A DNA stretch of 64,000 bases from Streptomyces vilmorinianum (GTDB taxonomy: Bacteria; Actinomycetota; Actinomycetes; Streptomycetales; Streptomycetaceae): positions 1,196,001 to 1,260,000 of the forward strand of contig NZ_CP040244.1 in the NCBI RefSeq assembly GCF_005517195.1. Reading direction: 5' to 3'. Shown here piece by piece: positions 54,237-63,820 of the stretch (positions within the stretch are counted from its first letter, which is position 1; the number at the start of each line of letters is the position of its first letter). The position numbers and the translations under genes were made by a program. Below the pieces are notes generated by a model, which searched no databases, was not told the DNA's origin, and was given only the letters and a program-made list of their open reading frames with translations.

Positions 54237-54662
54237 ATGCGTCGTCACTCAGCATTTCTTCTGCCCGCGGGCGTGGCCATCGCCCTCGTGGGCTTCCTGG
54301 CCCCCTCGGCCGAAGCCGTCAGCCCGCACTTCGTCGGCACGCCGAGTGTCACCACCTCCGGTAGTAGCCTGACGGTCAAGGGCAAGGAAGCCGGCCTCGG
54401 AAACCAGCAGCTGGTCGACATCACGGTCACCGCCGACGCCCAGTGCGTCAACAAGGGCGGCAACAAGCCGGCGGCCGAGAACAAGCAGGCCTTCGGCGGG
54501 GGCGGACAGTTCCCCGTCCAGAACGGCAAGGCCAACTTCTCCGTGACGGTCACGGCTGACTTCCAGCCGAAGTGCAGCCCGCCGATGACCCTGGTCTGGA
54601 GCAATGTCGTCGTCACCGACACCGGTAACGGCATCTTCGTGACCCTGCCCGGTCCCTTCTGA
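54237..54662 (+). CDS. Small secreted protein, hypothetical
   Basis: 141 residues. Signal peptide MRRHSAFLLPAGVAIALVGF ends at AEA-V near residue 27. The mature 114 residues are beta-rich (PHFVGTPSVTTSGSSLTVKG, VDITVTADAQCVNKGGNKPA, NFSVTVTADFQPKC) with two Cys, likely one disulfide, and Gly-rich turns (FGGGGQFP). The ribosome site GAGGTGAAG precedes ATG 54237. No known domain; resembles other small exported Streptomyces proteins. Confidence 0.82.
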   Translation: MRRHSAFLLPAGVAIALVGFLAPSAEAVSPHFVGTPSVTTSGSSLTVKGKEAGLGNQQLVDITVTADAQCVNKGGNKPAAENKQAFGGGGQFPVQNGKANFSVTVTADFQPKCSPPMTLVWSNVVVTDTGNGIFVTLPGPF

Positions 54663-54749
54663 TTCGATCCCGTTCGATCTCGGGGGATGAAATCCCAGCC
54701 CAGCCGCGTTGGTGCCTTCCGGTAGAGCAGGACGAACGGGAGGCGCCTC

Positions 54750-57700
54750 GTGGCGGCGGTGGGGCAGAAACAGCAGGATCCTGAGCAGAAACAGCAGGGC
54801 TGGGCGCGCAGGCTGTCCGGTTACGCGTGGCGGTACCGGACGAACGTGGTGCTCGCGCTCGGGTCCTCCCTGGCCGGTATGGCCGTCATGGCCCTCGTGC
54901 CGCTCATCACCAAGGTGATCATCGACGACGTGATCGGCAAGGGCACCCGGTCCCTCGCCGTCTGGACCGGCCTCCTCATCGCGTCGGCCGTCGTCGTCTA
55001 CGCCCTCACCTATGTCCGCCGCTACTACGGCGGCCGCCTCGCCCTCGACGTCCAGCACGATCTCCGTACCGAGATGTACGGCACCATCACCCGGCTCGAC
55101 GGGCGGCGGCAGGACGAGCTGTCCACCGGGCAGGTCGTCGGGCGGGCGACGAGCGACCTCCAGCTCATCCAGGGCCTGCTCTTCATGCTCCCGATGACGA
55201 TCGGGAACATCCTGCTCTTCGGGATCTCGCTCGGCGTGATGGCGGCGCTCTCCCTCCCGCTCACCCTCGTCGCCCTCGCCGTCGCCCCCGCCCTCTGGTT
55301 CATCGCCAAGCGCAGCCGCACCCGCCTCCACCCCGCCACCTGGTACGCCCAGGCGCAGGCCGCCGCCGTCGCCGGGGTCGTCGACGGGTCCGTCACCGGC
55401 GTCCGCGTCGTCAAGGGCTTCGGTCAGGAGGAGCAGGAGACCGGCAAGATCCGCGAGGCCAGCCGCAAGCTCTTCGCCGGCCGCCTGCGCACCATCCGGC
55501 TCAACTCGCGGTACACCCCCGCCCTGCAGGCCGTCCCCGCCCTCGGCCAGGTCGCCGTCCTGGCGCTCGGCGGCTGGCTCGCCACGCGCGGGCAGATCAC
55601 CCTGGGCACCTTCGTCGCGTTCTCCGCCTACCTCGCCTCGCTCGTCGGCCCCGTCCGCATGCTCGCCATGGTCCTCACCGTCGGCCAGCAGGCCCGCGCC
55701 GGCGTCGAGCGCGTCCTGGAGCTCATCGACACCGAGCCGGTGATCAAGGACGGTACGAAGGAGCTGCCGGCCGACGCCGAGGCCACCGTCGAGTTCGACG
55801 ACGTGAGCTTCGCGTACGAGGGCGCCTCCGGCACGACACGACCCGTCCTGGACGGCTTCTCCCTGGAGATCCGCTCCGGCGAGACCGTCGCCGTCGTCGG
55901 CGCCTCCGGCTCCGGCAAGTCCACCGTCTCGCTTCTCCTGCCCCGCTTCTACGACGTCACCCACGGCGCCGTCCTCGTCGGCGGCCACGACGTCCGCGAA
56001 CTGACCCTCGACTCGCTGCGCGCCGCCATCGGGCTGGTCCCCGAGGACAGCTTCCTGTTCTCCGACACCGTCCGCGCCAACATCGCGTACGGGCACCCGG
56101 ACGCCACCCAGGAGCAGATCGAGACCGCCGCGCGCGCCGCCCAGGCGGACCGTTTCATCGCCGAGCTCCCCGACGGCTACGACACCAAGGTCGGCGAGCA
56201 CGGCCTCACCCTCTCCGGCGGCCAGCGCCAGCGCATCGCGCTCGCCCGCGCCATCCTCACCGACCCCAGGCTGCTCCTCCTCGACGACGCCACCTCCGCC
56301 GTCGACGCACGCGTGGAGCACGAGATCCACGAGGCCCTGGCCTCCGTGATGGCCGGCCGTACGACCCTCCTCATCGCCCACCGCCGCTCCACCCTCGGCC
56401 TCGCCGACCGGATCGCCGTCCTCGACGACGGCCGGCTCTCCGACATCGGCACACACGAGGAGCTTCAGGAGCGCTCCGCCCTCTACCGGCAGCTCCTCAC
56501 CGACCCCGACGAGCTGGGCGGGGTCTCGCCCGGCCACACCGTGACGGTCGCCGACGACGAGGTGCCCGAGGACCGCACCCTGCGCGCCGAACTCGACGCC
56601 GAGTTCGACGCCGAGCGCGGCATCACCCCCACCCTGTGGGTACGGGAGGAGGACGAGGCCGCCGCGGACACCTCGGCCGCCGGGGCCACCCCCGAACTCC
56701 TCGCCGCCGTCGAGGCGCTCCCGCCCGCCACCGACACCCCCGACATCGACGAGGCGCGGGCCGTCACGCCCGAGAAGTCCTACGGACTGCGCCGGCTGCT
56801 GCGCGGCTTCGGCATCCCGCTGCTCATCAGCCTCGGCCTCGTCGCCGTCGACGCCGGCATGGGCCTGCTGCTGCCGATCCTGATCCGGCACGGCATCGAC
56901 GACGGCGTCAACAAGCTCGCCGTGGGCGCCGTCTGGGCCGCCTCCGCCCTCGCCCTGCTGACCGTCTTCGTGCAGTGGGTCGCCCAGACCGCCGAGACCC
57001 GGATGACCGGCCGCACCGGCGAGCGGGTCCTCTACGCCCTGCGGCTGAAGATCTTCGCCCAGCTCCAGCGGCTCGGACTCGACTACTACGAGCGCGAGCT
57101 CACCGGCCGGATCATGACCCGGATGACCACGGACGTGGACGCCCTGTCCACGTTCCTCCAGACCGGCCTGGTCACCGCGTTCGTCTCCGTCGTGACCTTC
57201 TTCGGGATCATGGTCGCGCTGCTCGTGCTCGACCTCCAGCTCGCCCTGGTCGTCTTCGCGACGCTCCCGGTCCTCGCCCTCGCCACGTACTTCTTCCGCC
57301 GCTCCAGCGTGAAGGCGTACGAGCTGGCGCGTGAGCGGATCAGTGTCGTCAACGCCGACCTCCAGGAGTCGGTCTCCGGGCTCCGCATCGTGCAGGCCTT
57401 CCGCCGCGAGCGCTCGGGCGCCGCGCGGTTCGCGGCACGCAGCGACGAGTACCGCGAGGCCCGCGTCCGCGGACAGTGGCTGATCTCGATCTACTTCCCG
57501 TTCGTCACGCTCCTGTCGTCCGTGGCCGCCGCGGCCGTCATGATCGTCGGCGCGAACCGCATCGAGGCGGGCACGCTGACGACGGGCGCCCTGGTCGCCT
57601 ACCTCCTCTACATCGACCTGTTCTTCGCCCCCGTGCAGCAGCTCTCGCAGGTCTTCGACGGCTACCAGCAGGCCACCGTCTCGCTGAGGCGGATGCAGGA

Positions 57701-58517
57701 ACTGCTCCAGGAGCCGACGTCGACGGCCACCGCCGACAAGCCCCTGGAGGTCCGCTCGCTGCGCGGCGACATCGCTTTCGAGGACGTGTCCTTCGCGTAC
57801 GGGGCCGCCGACGGGGAGGAGGAGGCCCTGACCGGCATCGACCTGCGCATCCCCGCCGGGCAGACCGTCGCCTTCGTCGGCGAGACCGGCGCCGGAAAGT
57901 CCACCCTGGTCAAGCTGGTGGCCCGGTTCTACGACCCGACCGCCGGCCGGGTCACGGCCGACGGCACGGACCTCAGGGACCTGGACCTCACCGCGTACCG
58001 CCACCGGCTCGGGGTCGTGCCCCAGGAGGCGTACCTCTTCGCGGGGACGGTCCGCGACGCCATCGCGTACGGGCGCCCCGAGGCGACCGACGCCGAGGTG
58101 GAGGCCGCGGCCCGCGCGGTCGGTGCGCACGACATGATCGCGACCCTGGACGGCGGCTACCTCCACGAGGTCGCCGAGCGCGGCCGCAACCTCTCCGCCG
58201 GCCAGCGCCAGCTGATCGCGCTGGCCCGCGCCGAGCTCGTCGACCCGGACGTCCTGCTCCTCGACGAGGCCACGGCCGCGCTCGACCTCGCCACCGAGGC
58301 CCAGGTCAACCAGGCCACCGACCGCCTCGCCGGCCGCCGCACCACCCTCGTCGTGGCCCACCGCCTCACCACGGCCGCCCGCGCGGACCGCGTGATCCTG
58401 ATGGCCCACGGCCGGGTCGCGGAGGACGGCACACACGACGAACTGCTGGCACGGGGCGGCCCGTACGCGGAGCTGTGGCGGACCTTCATCGGCGAGGAGG
58501 AGCCGGAACGGGTGTGA
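54750..58517 (+). CDS. Fused heterodimer-type ABC exporter
   Basis: 1255 residues, two complete half-transporters in one chain. Half 1: six-helix domain (about 20-310), Walker A GASGSGKST at 384, signature LSGGQRQR, Walker B LLLLDDATSAVD with Asp 513 where the catalytic Glu is expected. Half 2: membrane domain (about 660-960), Walker A GETGAGKST at 1044, signature LSAGQRQL, Walker B LLLDEATAALD with Glu 1173. One site is thus degenerate, as in TM287/288-type heterodimers. An acidic linker joins the halves. Exports lipids, drugs or peptides; substrate unknown. GTG 54750 follows GGGAGG. Confidence 0.93.
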   Translation: MAAVGQKQQDPEQKQQGWARRLSGYAWRYRTNVVLALGSSLAGMAVMALVPLITKVIIDDVIGKGTRSLAVWTGLLIASAVVVYALTYVRRYYGGRLALDVQHDLRTEMYGTITRLDGRRQDELSTGQVVGRATSDLQLIQGLLFMLPMTIGNILLFGISLGVMAALSLPLTLVALAVAPALWFIAKRSRTRLHPATWYAQAQAAAVAGVVDGSVTGVRVVKGFGQEEQETGKIREASRKLFAGRLRTIRLNSRYTPALQAVPALGQVAVLALGGWLATRGQITLGTFVAFSAYLASLVGPVRMLAMVLTVGQQARAGVERVLELIDTEPVIKDGTKELPADAEATVEFDDVSFAYEGASGTTRPVLDGFSLEIRSGETVAVVGASGSGKSTVSLLLPRFYDVTHGAVLVGGHDVRELTLDSLRAAIGLVPEDSFLFSDTVRANIAYGHPDATQEQIETAARAAQADRFIAELPDGYDTKVGEHGLTLSGGQRQRIALARAILTDPRLLLLDDATSAVDARVEHEIHEALASVMAGRTTLLIAHRRSTLGLADRIAVLDDGRLSDIGTHEELQERSALYRQLLTDPDELGGVSPGHTVTVADDEVPEDRTLRAELDAEFDAERGITPTLWVREEDEAAADTSAAGATPELLAAVEALPPATDTPDIDEARAVTPEKSYGLRRLLRGFGIPLLISLGLVAVDAGMGLLLPILIRHGIDDGVNKLAVGAVWAASALALLTVFVQWVAQTAETRMTGRTGERVLYALRLKIFAQLQRLGLDYYERELTGRIMTRMTTDVDALSTFLQTGLVTAFVSVVTFFGIMVALLVLDLQLALVVFATLPVLALATYFFRRSSVKAYELARERISVVNADLQESVSGLRIVQAFRRERSGAARFAARSDEYREARVRGQWLISIYFPFVTLLSSVAAAAVMIVGANRIEAGTLTTGALVAYLLYIDLFFAPVQQLSQVFDGYQQATVSLRRMQELLQEPTSTATADKPLEVRSLRGDIAFEDVSFAYGAADGEEEALTGIDLRIPAGQTVAFVGETGAGKSTLVKLVARFYDPTAGRVTADGTDLRDLDLTAYRHRLGVVPQEAYLFAGTVRDAIAYGRPEATDAEVEAAARAVGAHDMIATLDGGYLHEVAERGRNLSAGQRQLIALARAELVDPDVLLLDEATAALDLATEAQVNQATDRLAGRRTTLVVAHRLTTAARADRVILMAHGRVAEDGTHDELLARGGPYAELWRTFIGEEEPERV

Positions 58518-58638
58518 GTACCCGGCTCCGGCGGACGGAGTCCGGCGCAGCCGTCCCGAAGCCCGCGCGGCCCCCTGGGGCCGGGCAACGCGAGGGCGGC
58601 GTCGGGAGGATCAGCGTTGGAGCGGGTGTGAGTATCCG
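58505..58638. repeat. Direct repeat around the ABC exporter stop
   Basis: GGAACGGGTGTGAGTACCCG (58505-58524), which includes the exporter stop codon, is repeated with 18 of 20 bases as 58619-58638, 114 bases further on, before the next small gene. Confidence 0.7.
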
Positions 58639-58702
58639 CCCCCGCCGAGATGAGTAGGGCGGCCCATCCGGGAGCCGCCCGCCGCCCGGTTCAATCGGGA
58701 GC

Positions 58703-59101
58703 ATGGACAACGAGCACCCCCTCGTCGGCGGCCCCGCCCTCCCCGCGCACGCCCGCGCCGCGTCTGCCTCCGGCGGTCCGGCCCGTCCGGACGCGGCCGC
58801 CCGTCGTCTGCGCACCCGCGCGCTGTGGGCCGGGCTGCTGCTGGTGCCCGCGACGATCCTTGCCGGAATCCTGGCCCTGACCTCGGAGAACGCCGGCCGC
58901 TGCGTCGGCTACGGCGAGGGCTGTGGCTCCGCCCCGGGCTGGCTCTACCTCGCCGCCCTCGCCGTGGCGGCCGCCGCCTGGATCCACGCGCTCTGCACCC
59001 CGGACGACTCCGCACCCGCCCCCTCCCGCACCGTCGCGTTCTGGACACTGATCGGCGCCGAGTGCGTGTTCCTGCTCCTGGTCGTCACCGCGCTGGGATA
59101 G
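58703..59101 (+). CDS. Small integral membrane protein
   Basis: 132 residues. A 35-residue Ala/Pro-rich cytoplasmic start, then three hydrophobic segments (LWAGLLLVPATILAGILAL, WLYLAALAVAAAAWIHAL, AFWTLIGAECVFLLLVVTAL). Between the first two is RCVGYGEGCGSAPG with two Cys that may form an extracytoplasmic disulfide. No known domain. Ribosome site CGGGAG precedes the ATG. Confidence 0.8.
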   Translation: MDNEHPLVGGPALPAHARAASASGGPARPDAAARRLRTRALWAGLLLVPATILAGILALTSENAGRCVGYGEGCGSAPGWLYLAALAVAAAAWIHALCTPDDSAPAPSRTVAFWTLIGAECVFLLLVVTALG

Positions 59102-59169
59102 CGGAGGCAACCGCTCAGGGCTCCCCTGCGTCGTACGCACGTACGGCACAGAGGCGGGAGGGGATCCAG

Positions 59170-59577
59170 GTGTTCGATAGGACTGGCGTGAAGGCGCGCG
59201 GCGCGCGGCTGCTCGGGCATCTGCTGGCGGTGCTGCTCACCACCGGCGCCCTCACCCTGGCCGGGCCCGGCACCGCGACCGCCGACGCGGCCTCCCTGTG
59301 CAGCGGCCGTCCCAGCAAGACCGTCAGCTTCGCCACCGGCGAGCTGCGCCTCTACCGCAGCCGCCAGTACGTCTGCGCCCTCACCGTGGCCAAGACCCCC
59401 GGGCCCCGCCGCCCGATGTCCGTCTCCCTCCAGCCGCGCGGCGGCCGCCCCGCCGTCGACAGCGGCCCCTTCACCCGCCAGGCGGGCCCCGTCACCGTGC
59501 ACGCCCTCAACCGCTGCGTACGCGCCTCCGGTTCGGTCGCCGGCCGGAACGTCTCGACGGGCTGGATCCTGTGCTGA
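59170..59577 (+). CDS. Small secreted protein, hypothetical
   Basis: 135 residues from GTG 59170, 6 bases behind GGGAGGGG. The signal peptide (RLLGHLLAVLLTTGALTLA) ends near ADA-A at about residue 40. The mature 95 residues contain four Cys (SLCSG, YVCALTV, NRCVR, ILC at the very end), enough for two disulfides, and a beta-rich core (KTVSFATGELRLYRSRQY, PMSVSLQPRGGRPAVDSG). No named family; probably a small extracellular protein or inhibitor-like domain. Confidence 0.8.
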   Translation: MFDRTGVKARGARLLGHLLAVLLTTGALTLAGPGTATADAASLCSGRPSKTVSFATGELRLYRSRQYVCALTVAKTPGPRRPMSVSLQPRGGRPAVDSGPFTRQAGPVTVHALNRCVRASGSVAGRNVSTGWILC

Positions 59578-59664
59578 TGCGGAGGTGAGGACCAACTGGG
59601 TCTGGCGACACGCACGTTGCCCCCGCTAGGTTCGCGACACCGTTGTGAATCAAGGGGAGGGTGA

Positions 59665-61134
59665 ATGCGCAAGTCGCTGACATGGCTGGCGTCGCTCACG
59701 GTGCTCATAGGCACCATCGGGGCGAGTGGTGCGGCCACCGCCGCGGAGCCGGCCACCGGCAGCACGTCTGCCACCGCGGACAGCACCGGCAGCACCGACA
59801 GCACCAACAGCACGGACATCAAGGACCGCATCCTGGCGATCCCCGGGATGAGCCTCATCGAGGAGAAGCCGTACGCCGGTTACCGCTTCTTCATCCTCGA
59901 GTACACCCAGCCGGTCGACCACCGGCGCCCGTGGGCGGGCACGTTCAAGCAGCGGCTCTCCGTCCTCCACAAGGACACGGACCGGCCGACCGTCTTCCAC
60001 ACCAGCGGCTACTCGCTGAGCACCAACCCCAGCCGCCGCGAGCCCACCCGGATCATCGACGGCAACCAGGTCTCCATGGAGTACCGGTTCTTCACGCCGT
60101 CCCGGCCCCAGCCCGCCGACTGGTCCAAGCTGGACATCTGGCAGGCCGCGAGCGACCAGCACCGCATCTTCACCGCCCTGAAGACGATCTACGGGCAGAA
60201 GTGGCTCTCCACCGGCGCCTCCAAGGGCGGTATGACGGCGACGTACTACGAGCGCTTCTACCCGCGTGACATGGACGGCGTCGTCGCGTACGTCGCGCCC
60301 AACGACGTGGTCAACAAGGAGGACTCGGCGTACGACCGGTTCTTCGAGAAGGTCGGGACGAAGGAGTGCCGCGACCGCCTCAACGCGATGCAGCGCGAGG
60401 CGCTGGTCCGCCGCGAGCCGCTCCAGAAGAAGTACAAGGAGTGGGCCGAGTCCGAGGGCGCCACCTTCAACACCGTCGGCTCGCTCGACAAGGCGTACGA
60501 GGCCGTCGTCCTCGACTTCGTCTGGGGCTTCTGGCAGTACTCCAACGAGGCCGACTGCGCCTCGATCCCGGAGGCCGCCACGGCGACCGACGACACCGTG
60601 TACGAGACGATCGACGCCATCTCCGGCTGGTCCTTCTACACCGACCAGGGCCTTGCGCCGTACACCCCGTACTACTACCAGGCGGCGACCCAGCTCGGCT
60701 CGCCCAGCATCAAGCTGCCGCACCTGGACGGCCTGACCCGCTACGGCTACCAGCCCGCGCGGAACTTCGTGCCGCGCGAGATCCCGATGACGTTCCAGCC
60801 GTGGGCCATGCGGGACGTCGACGAGTGGGTCCGCAAGAACGCGAACCAGATGCTGTTCGTGTACGGCGGCAACGACCCGTGGGGAGCCGAGCCGTTCCGC
60901 CTCGGCAAGGGCGCCCGTGACAGCTACGTCTTCACGGCCCCGGGCGCCAACCACGGTGCCAACGTCGCCGGTCTCGTCGAGGCCGAGCGCACCAAGGCCA
61001 CGGCCCGCATCCTCGCCTGGGCCGGGGTCGACGCCCCGACGGCGGCGGCCGCGCAGCCGCTGGCCCGCTTCGACGCCGGTCTCGACAACACGGCCGACGA
61101 GGAGCTGACCCGGGAGCACGGCGTGCGCCCGTAG
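59665..61134 (+). CDS. Secreted peptidase, S37 (PS-10) family
   Basis: 489 residues, signal peptide MRKSLTWLASLTVLIGTIGA, then a Ser/Thr-rich stretch (SATADSTGSTDSTNST). The mature enzyme begins IPGMSLIEEKPYAGYRFFIL. The nucleophile is in WLSTGASKGGMTATYYERFY (Gly-x-Ser-x-Gly), with VYGGNDPWGAEPF and PGANHGANVAGL carrying the likely Asp and His. This is the Streptomyces PS-10/tripeptidyl-aminopeptidase type of serine peptidase, acting outside the cell or bound to mycelium. Ribosome site AAGGGGAGG. Confidence 0.9.
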   Translation: MRKSLTWLASLTVLIGTIGASGAATAAEPATGSTSATADSTGSTDSTNSTDIKDRILAIPGMSLIEEKPYAGYRFFILEYTQPVDHRRPWAGTFKQRLSVLHKDTDRPTVFHTSGYSLSTNPSRREPTRIIDGNQVSMEYRFFTPSRPQPADWSKLDIWQAASDQHRIFTALKTIYGQKWLSTGASKGGMTATYYERFYPRDMDGVVAYVAPNDVVNKEDSAYDRFFEKVGTKECRDRLNAMQREALVRREPLQKKYKEWAESEGATFNTVGSLDKAYEAVVLDFVWGFWQYSNEADCASIPEAATATDDTVYETIDAISGWSFYTDQGLAPYTPYYYQAATQLGSPSIKLPHLDGLTRYGYQPARNFVPREIPMTFQPWAMRDVDEWVRKNANQMLFVYGGNDPWGAEPFRLGKGARDSYVFTAPGANHGANVAGLVEAERTKATARILAWAGVDAPTAAAAQPLARFDAGLDNTADEELTREHGVRP

Positions 61135-61189
61135 CACGCACCGGCGTTCCGAGTTCGGTCCGAGTTCCGGGTTCCGAGTTCCGAGTGAG

Positions 61190-61231
61190 TGGGCTGCGCC
61201 CGGCGGTGTCACAGCCGCCGGGCGCAGCCCA
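61190..61231. terminator. Hairpin between convergent genes
   Basis: TGGGCTGCGCCCGGCGG (61190-61206) pairs perfectly with 61215-61231, a 17-bp stem. The stop codon of the leftward lipoprotein gene (61209-61211) lies in the loop. Short GTTCCGAGT-type direct repeats (61146-61188) precede it. Confidence 0.85.
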
Positions 61232-61808
61232 CCGGCCTTTCCCCGCCCAGCGCGACGAACAGCGCCGTCGACGGCGGGCAGCGGTCCCGGCTCGTGACCG
61301 CCGAGCCGACCCGGTACGCGGGCGGGTGTTCGCCGGAGCCGTCGCAGGCCGTCTCCCTGACCTGGCCCGCGCGGGAGGCGGACACGCAGTCCCCGACGAT
61401 CGTGTGCGGGCCCCCGCCGCCGCCCGGGTCACCCGGATGCGGCGGCTCCAGATTGCGCATGCAGGCGTATCCCCGCGGGACCGTGCCGTCGCCGTCCTCG
61501 TCGACCGCCGGCCGGCTCTCCGCGACGTGGAGCACGAAGTCGGTGGTGGCCGGGCACACCCGGCCGCCGGCGGTGGAGCCCTCGTACCGTGTCGTCACCC
61601 GCGCGACGGCCTTCTCACTCGTACAAGGGACCTCGCGGAACACCTTCCCGCGGGTGGAACAGTCCCCGGGCCCCAGGAACATCGCCCCGTGGTCGAAGGG
61701 CGGGCCGCTCGTGTACGTGACGGGCCCCGGCGCTTCGCCGCCGACGGGCCCCTGGCACCCCGTCACCGCGAGGACGACGGCGACGACCACCCCCGCGTAC
61801 CGGCGCAT
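61209..61808 (-). CDS. Lipoprotein, hypothetical
   Basis: 199 residues. Signal peptide MRRYAGVVVAVVLAVTGC with lipobox AVTGC. The mature part has about eight Cys in conserved-looking pairs (GDCSTRG, EVPCTSEKA, GGRVCPATTDF, GYACMRNLE, VGDCVSA, DRCPPSTALF), a pattern of two similar halves: each has a TVGDC/GPGDC start and an ETAC/EVPC block. It resembles Streptomyces cell-surface septum-formation-like or DUF4190-neighbour domains, but I cannot name it. Role unknown. Confidence 0.8.
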   Translation of the reverse strand: MRRYAGVVVAVVLAVTGCQGPVGGEAPGPVTYTSGPPFDHGAMFLGPGDCSTRGKVFREVPCTSEKAVARVTTRYEGSTAGGRVCPATTDFVLHVAESRPAVDEDGDGTVPRGYACMRNLEPPHPGDPGGGGGPHTIVGDCVSASRAGQVRETACDGSGEHPPAYRVGSAVTSRDRCPPSTALFVALGGERPVGCARRL

Positions 61809-61894
61809 GAAAGCCCCCCGATCCCTTCGTCCAGCGTGGCCCGCCGGGGCCGGCGGACGCCAGGGAGAACGGGGGGTCTGCGTCGTTGGTTACG

Positions 61895-63718
61895 TCACGC
61901 GTACGACAGGCCGTGGCCGACCGGGTACAGCACCTGCGCCGGATCGTCCGCCCGCTGTACGGGGACGGGCAGACGGCCCTGCGGCCGGGCGTGGCCCGCG
62001 AGGACCCGGACCGCGGCCCGCAGTTCGACATCGGTCCAGGAGTACGCGGCGAGGGTCGCCCGCTGGCCGCTGAGTTGGGCGATGTCGTACGGGTTGCGGA
62101 TCGCGATCGTCACGACGGGCACGCCGGTCGCGGCGAGCCGCGCGACGAGGGTGCGCTGCGGGCTGGTCGCCGAGACGTTGTATGTGCCCACGACGACGAC
62201 GTCCTTGCCGGCCGCCGCGGCCACCGCCTCGTCGATCCTCGCCGCGGTCGGGGTGATCCCGGTGGACAACGCCGTGGCGGTGAAGCCGAGTTCGGTGAGG
62301 GCCTGGGTCAGGGTGGTGGTCGGCGGGCCGGTGGTGCCGGACGGCGAGGCCGGATCGGCGCCGACGACCAGGACGTTGCCGTGGGCGAGACGGCTGATCG
62401 GCAGGAACCCGCCCTCGTTGAGGAGCAGGGTCGTGGTCTCCTCGGCGATCCGGTCGGCGTGGGCGAGGTGGGCCGCCGTGCCGACCGTACGGTCCACTCC
62501 GGCGGCGGTGACGTACGGCCGGCGGAACAGCCCCAGCTTCGCCTTGAGGCGCAGAATCCGCAGGATCGATTCATCGAGCCGGGCCTCGGTCAGCTCGCCG
62601 TCCTGGACGGCCTTGAGGACCGCGTTCCAGGCGACGTCCAGCTTCGGCGGGTTCAGCAGCTGGTCGACACCGGCCTTGAGCGCGAGGACGGGCACGCGGT
62701 CGTCGCCGTACTTCGTCCGTACGCCCTCCATGCCGAGGGAGTCCGTCACCACCACACCGTCGTAACCGAGTTCCTCGCGCAGGATGCCGGTCAGGATCGG
62801 CCGGGAGAGGGTCGCCGGGTCCTCGCTCGGGTCGAGCGCGGGCACGACGATGTGCGCGGTCATGATCGAGTCGATGCCGGCGCGGATCGCCGACCGGAAC
62901 GGCGGGGCGTCGAGCTCGGACCACTGCGCGCGGGTGTGGGTGATGGTCGGCAGGCCGTAGTGGCTGTCGACGGCGGTGTCGCCGTGCCCGGGGAAGTGCT
63001 TGGACGTCGCCGCGATCCCGGCCTGCTGGTAGCCCTTGACCTGGGCCGCGACCAGGGCGGCGACGGCCTGCGGGTCGGAGCCGTAGGAGCGGACGCCGAT
63101 GACGGGGTTGGCGGGGTTGACGTTGACGTCCGCGACGGGCGCGTAGTTCTGCCGGATGCCGACGGCGGCCAGCTCGGCGCCCGCGATCTGCGCGGCCTCG
63201 CGGGCGTCGGAGTGCGATCCGCCGGCGCCGAGCGCCATGGCGCCGGGGAGCAGGGTGGCGGGCTTGCCGACCCGGCAGACGATGCCGTGCTCCTGGTCGG
63301 TGGAGATGAGCAGGGGGAGGGGCGTCGGCTGGGCGAGGCCGGCCCGCTGGATGCCGTTGGAGAGCTCGGCGATCTGGTGCGGGTCGCGGGTGTTGTGCGC
63401 CCAGGCGAAGTAGATGACGCCGCCGACGTGGTACTTCTCGACGAGTTCGGCGGCGGTCCGGACGCCGATCTCCTTGAGGTTGGAGTCGATGTCGGCCTGG
63501 TCGGGGGCGGTGGCGGAGTGGCCGTACACCCGCATGACGAAGAGCTGGCCGACCTTCTCCTCCAGTGACATCCCGGAGATGAGCCGCCGGAGGCTCTTGT
63601 CCCGGTCGTCGTCGGATTCGGCGTGGGCGATCGGGGCGGTCACACCGGTGACGGCGGCGGCCGCCGCGGCGGCGGTCACCGTGAGAAGAGTGCGTCTCGA
63701 GGGGGCGCGGTGGTGCAC
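61895..63718 (-). CDS. Exported GH3 beta-N-acetylglucosaminidase (NagZ-like)
   Basis: 607 residues from GTG 63718, with AAGGAG 7 bases before it. Twin-Arg signal SRRTLLTVTAAAAAAAVTGV. The GH3 barrel carries ISTDQEHG and the NagZ-type motif SKHFPGHGDTAVDSHYGLP, whose Asp-His pair acts as acid/base, and the nucleophile Asp in VVTDSLGMEGV. A second alpha/beta domain (NVLVVGADPAS, VVVGTYNVSATSP, VTIAIRNPYDI) follows. It cleaves GlcNAc from chitin or murein fragments outside the cytoplasm, complementing the GH20 and GH18 enzymes in this window. Confidence 0.92.
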   Translation of the reverse strand: MHHRAPSRRTLLTVTAAAAAAAVTGVTAPIAHAESDDDRDKSLRRLISGMSLEEKVGQLFVMRVYGHSATAPDQADIDSNLKEIGVRTAAELVEKYHVGGVIYFAWAHNTRDPHQIAELSNGIQRAGLAQPTPLPLLISTDQEHGIVCRVGKPATLLPGAMALGAGGSHSDAREAAQIAGAELAAVGIRQNYAPVADVNVNPANPVIGVRSYGSDPQAVAALVAAQVKGYQQAGIAATSKHFPGHGDTAVDSHYGLPTITHTRAQWSELDAPPFRSAIRAGIDSIMTAHIVVPALDPSEDPATLSRPILTGILREELGYDGVVVTDSLGMEGVRTKYGDDRVPVLALKAGVDQLLNPPKLDVAWNAVLKAVQDGELTEARLDESILRILRLKAKLGLFRRPYVTAAGVDRTVGTAAHLAHADRIAEETTTLLLNEGGFLPISRLAHGNVLVVGADPASPSGTTGPPTTTLTQALTELGFTATALSTGITPTAARIDEAVAAAAGKDVVVVGTYNVSATSPQRTLVARLAATGVPVVTIAIRNPYDIAQLSGQRATLAAYSWTDVELRAAVRVLAGHARPQGRLPVPVQRADDPAQVLYPVGHGLSYA

Positions 63719-63820
63719 TGATGCTCCTTCCGGCCGTGCAAGGTTGAAGGAAACTTCCAAGGTGTCACGGATAGCCCGAAAGTAACTGCCAGGTCAAGAA
63801 CCTGAACAGGAATCAGTCGC

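Noticed and set aside
54249..58436. A 1395-residue open frame on the minus strand opposite the ABC exporter gene
   Set aside because: Its translation is a low-complexity Gly/Asp/Glu/Arg mix with no motifs, while the plus strand shows a full ABC exporter. Long antisense frames are normal at this GC content.
63747..63762. GGAAACTTCC near-palindrome upstream of the GH3 gene as a sugar-regulator box
   Set aside because: It is imperfect and matches no operator I can name with confidence, so it was not listed as a feature.
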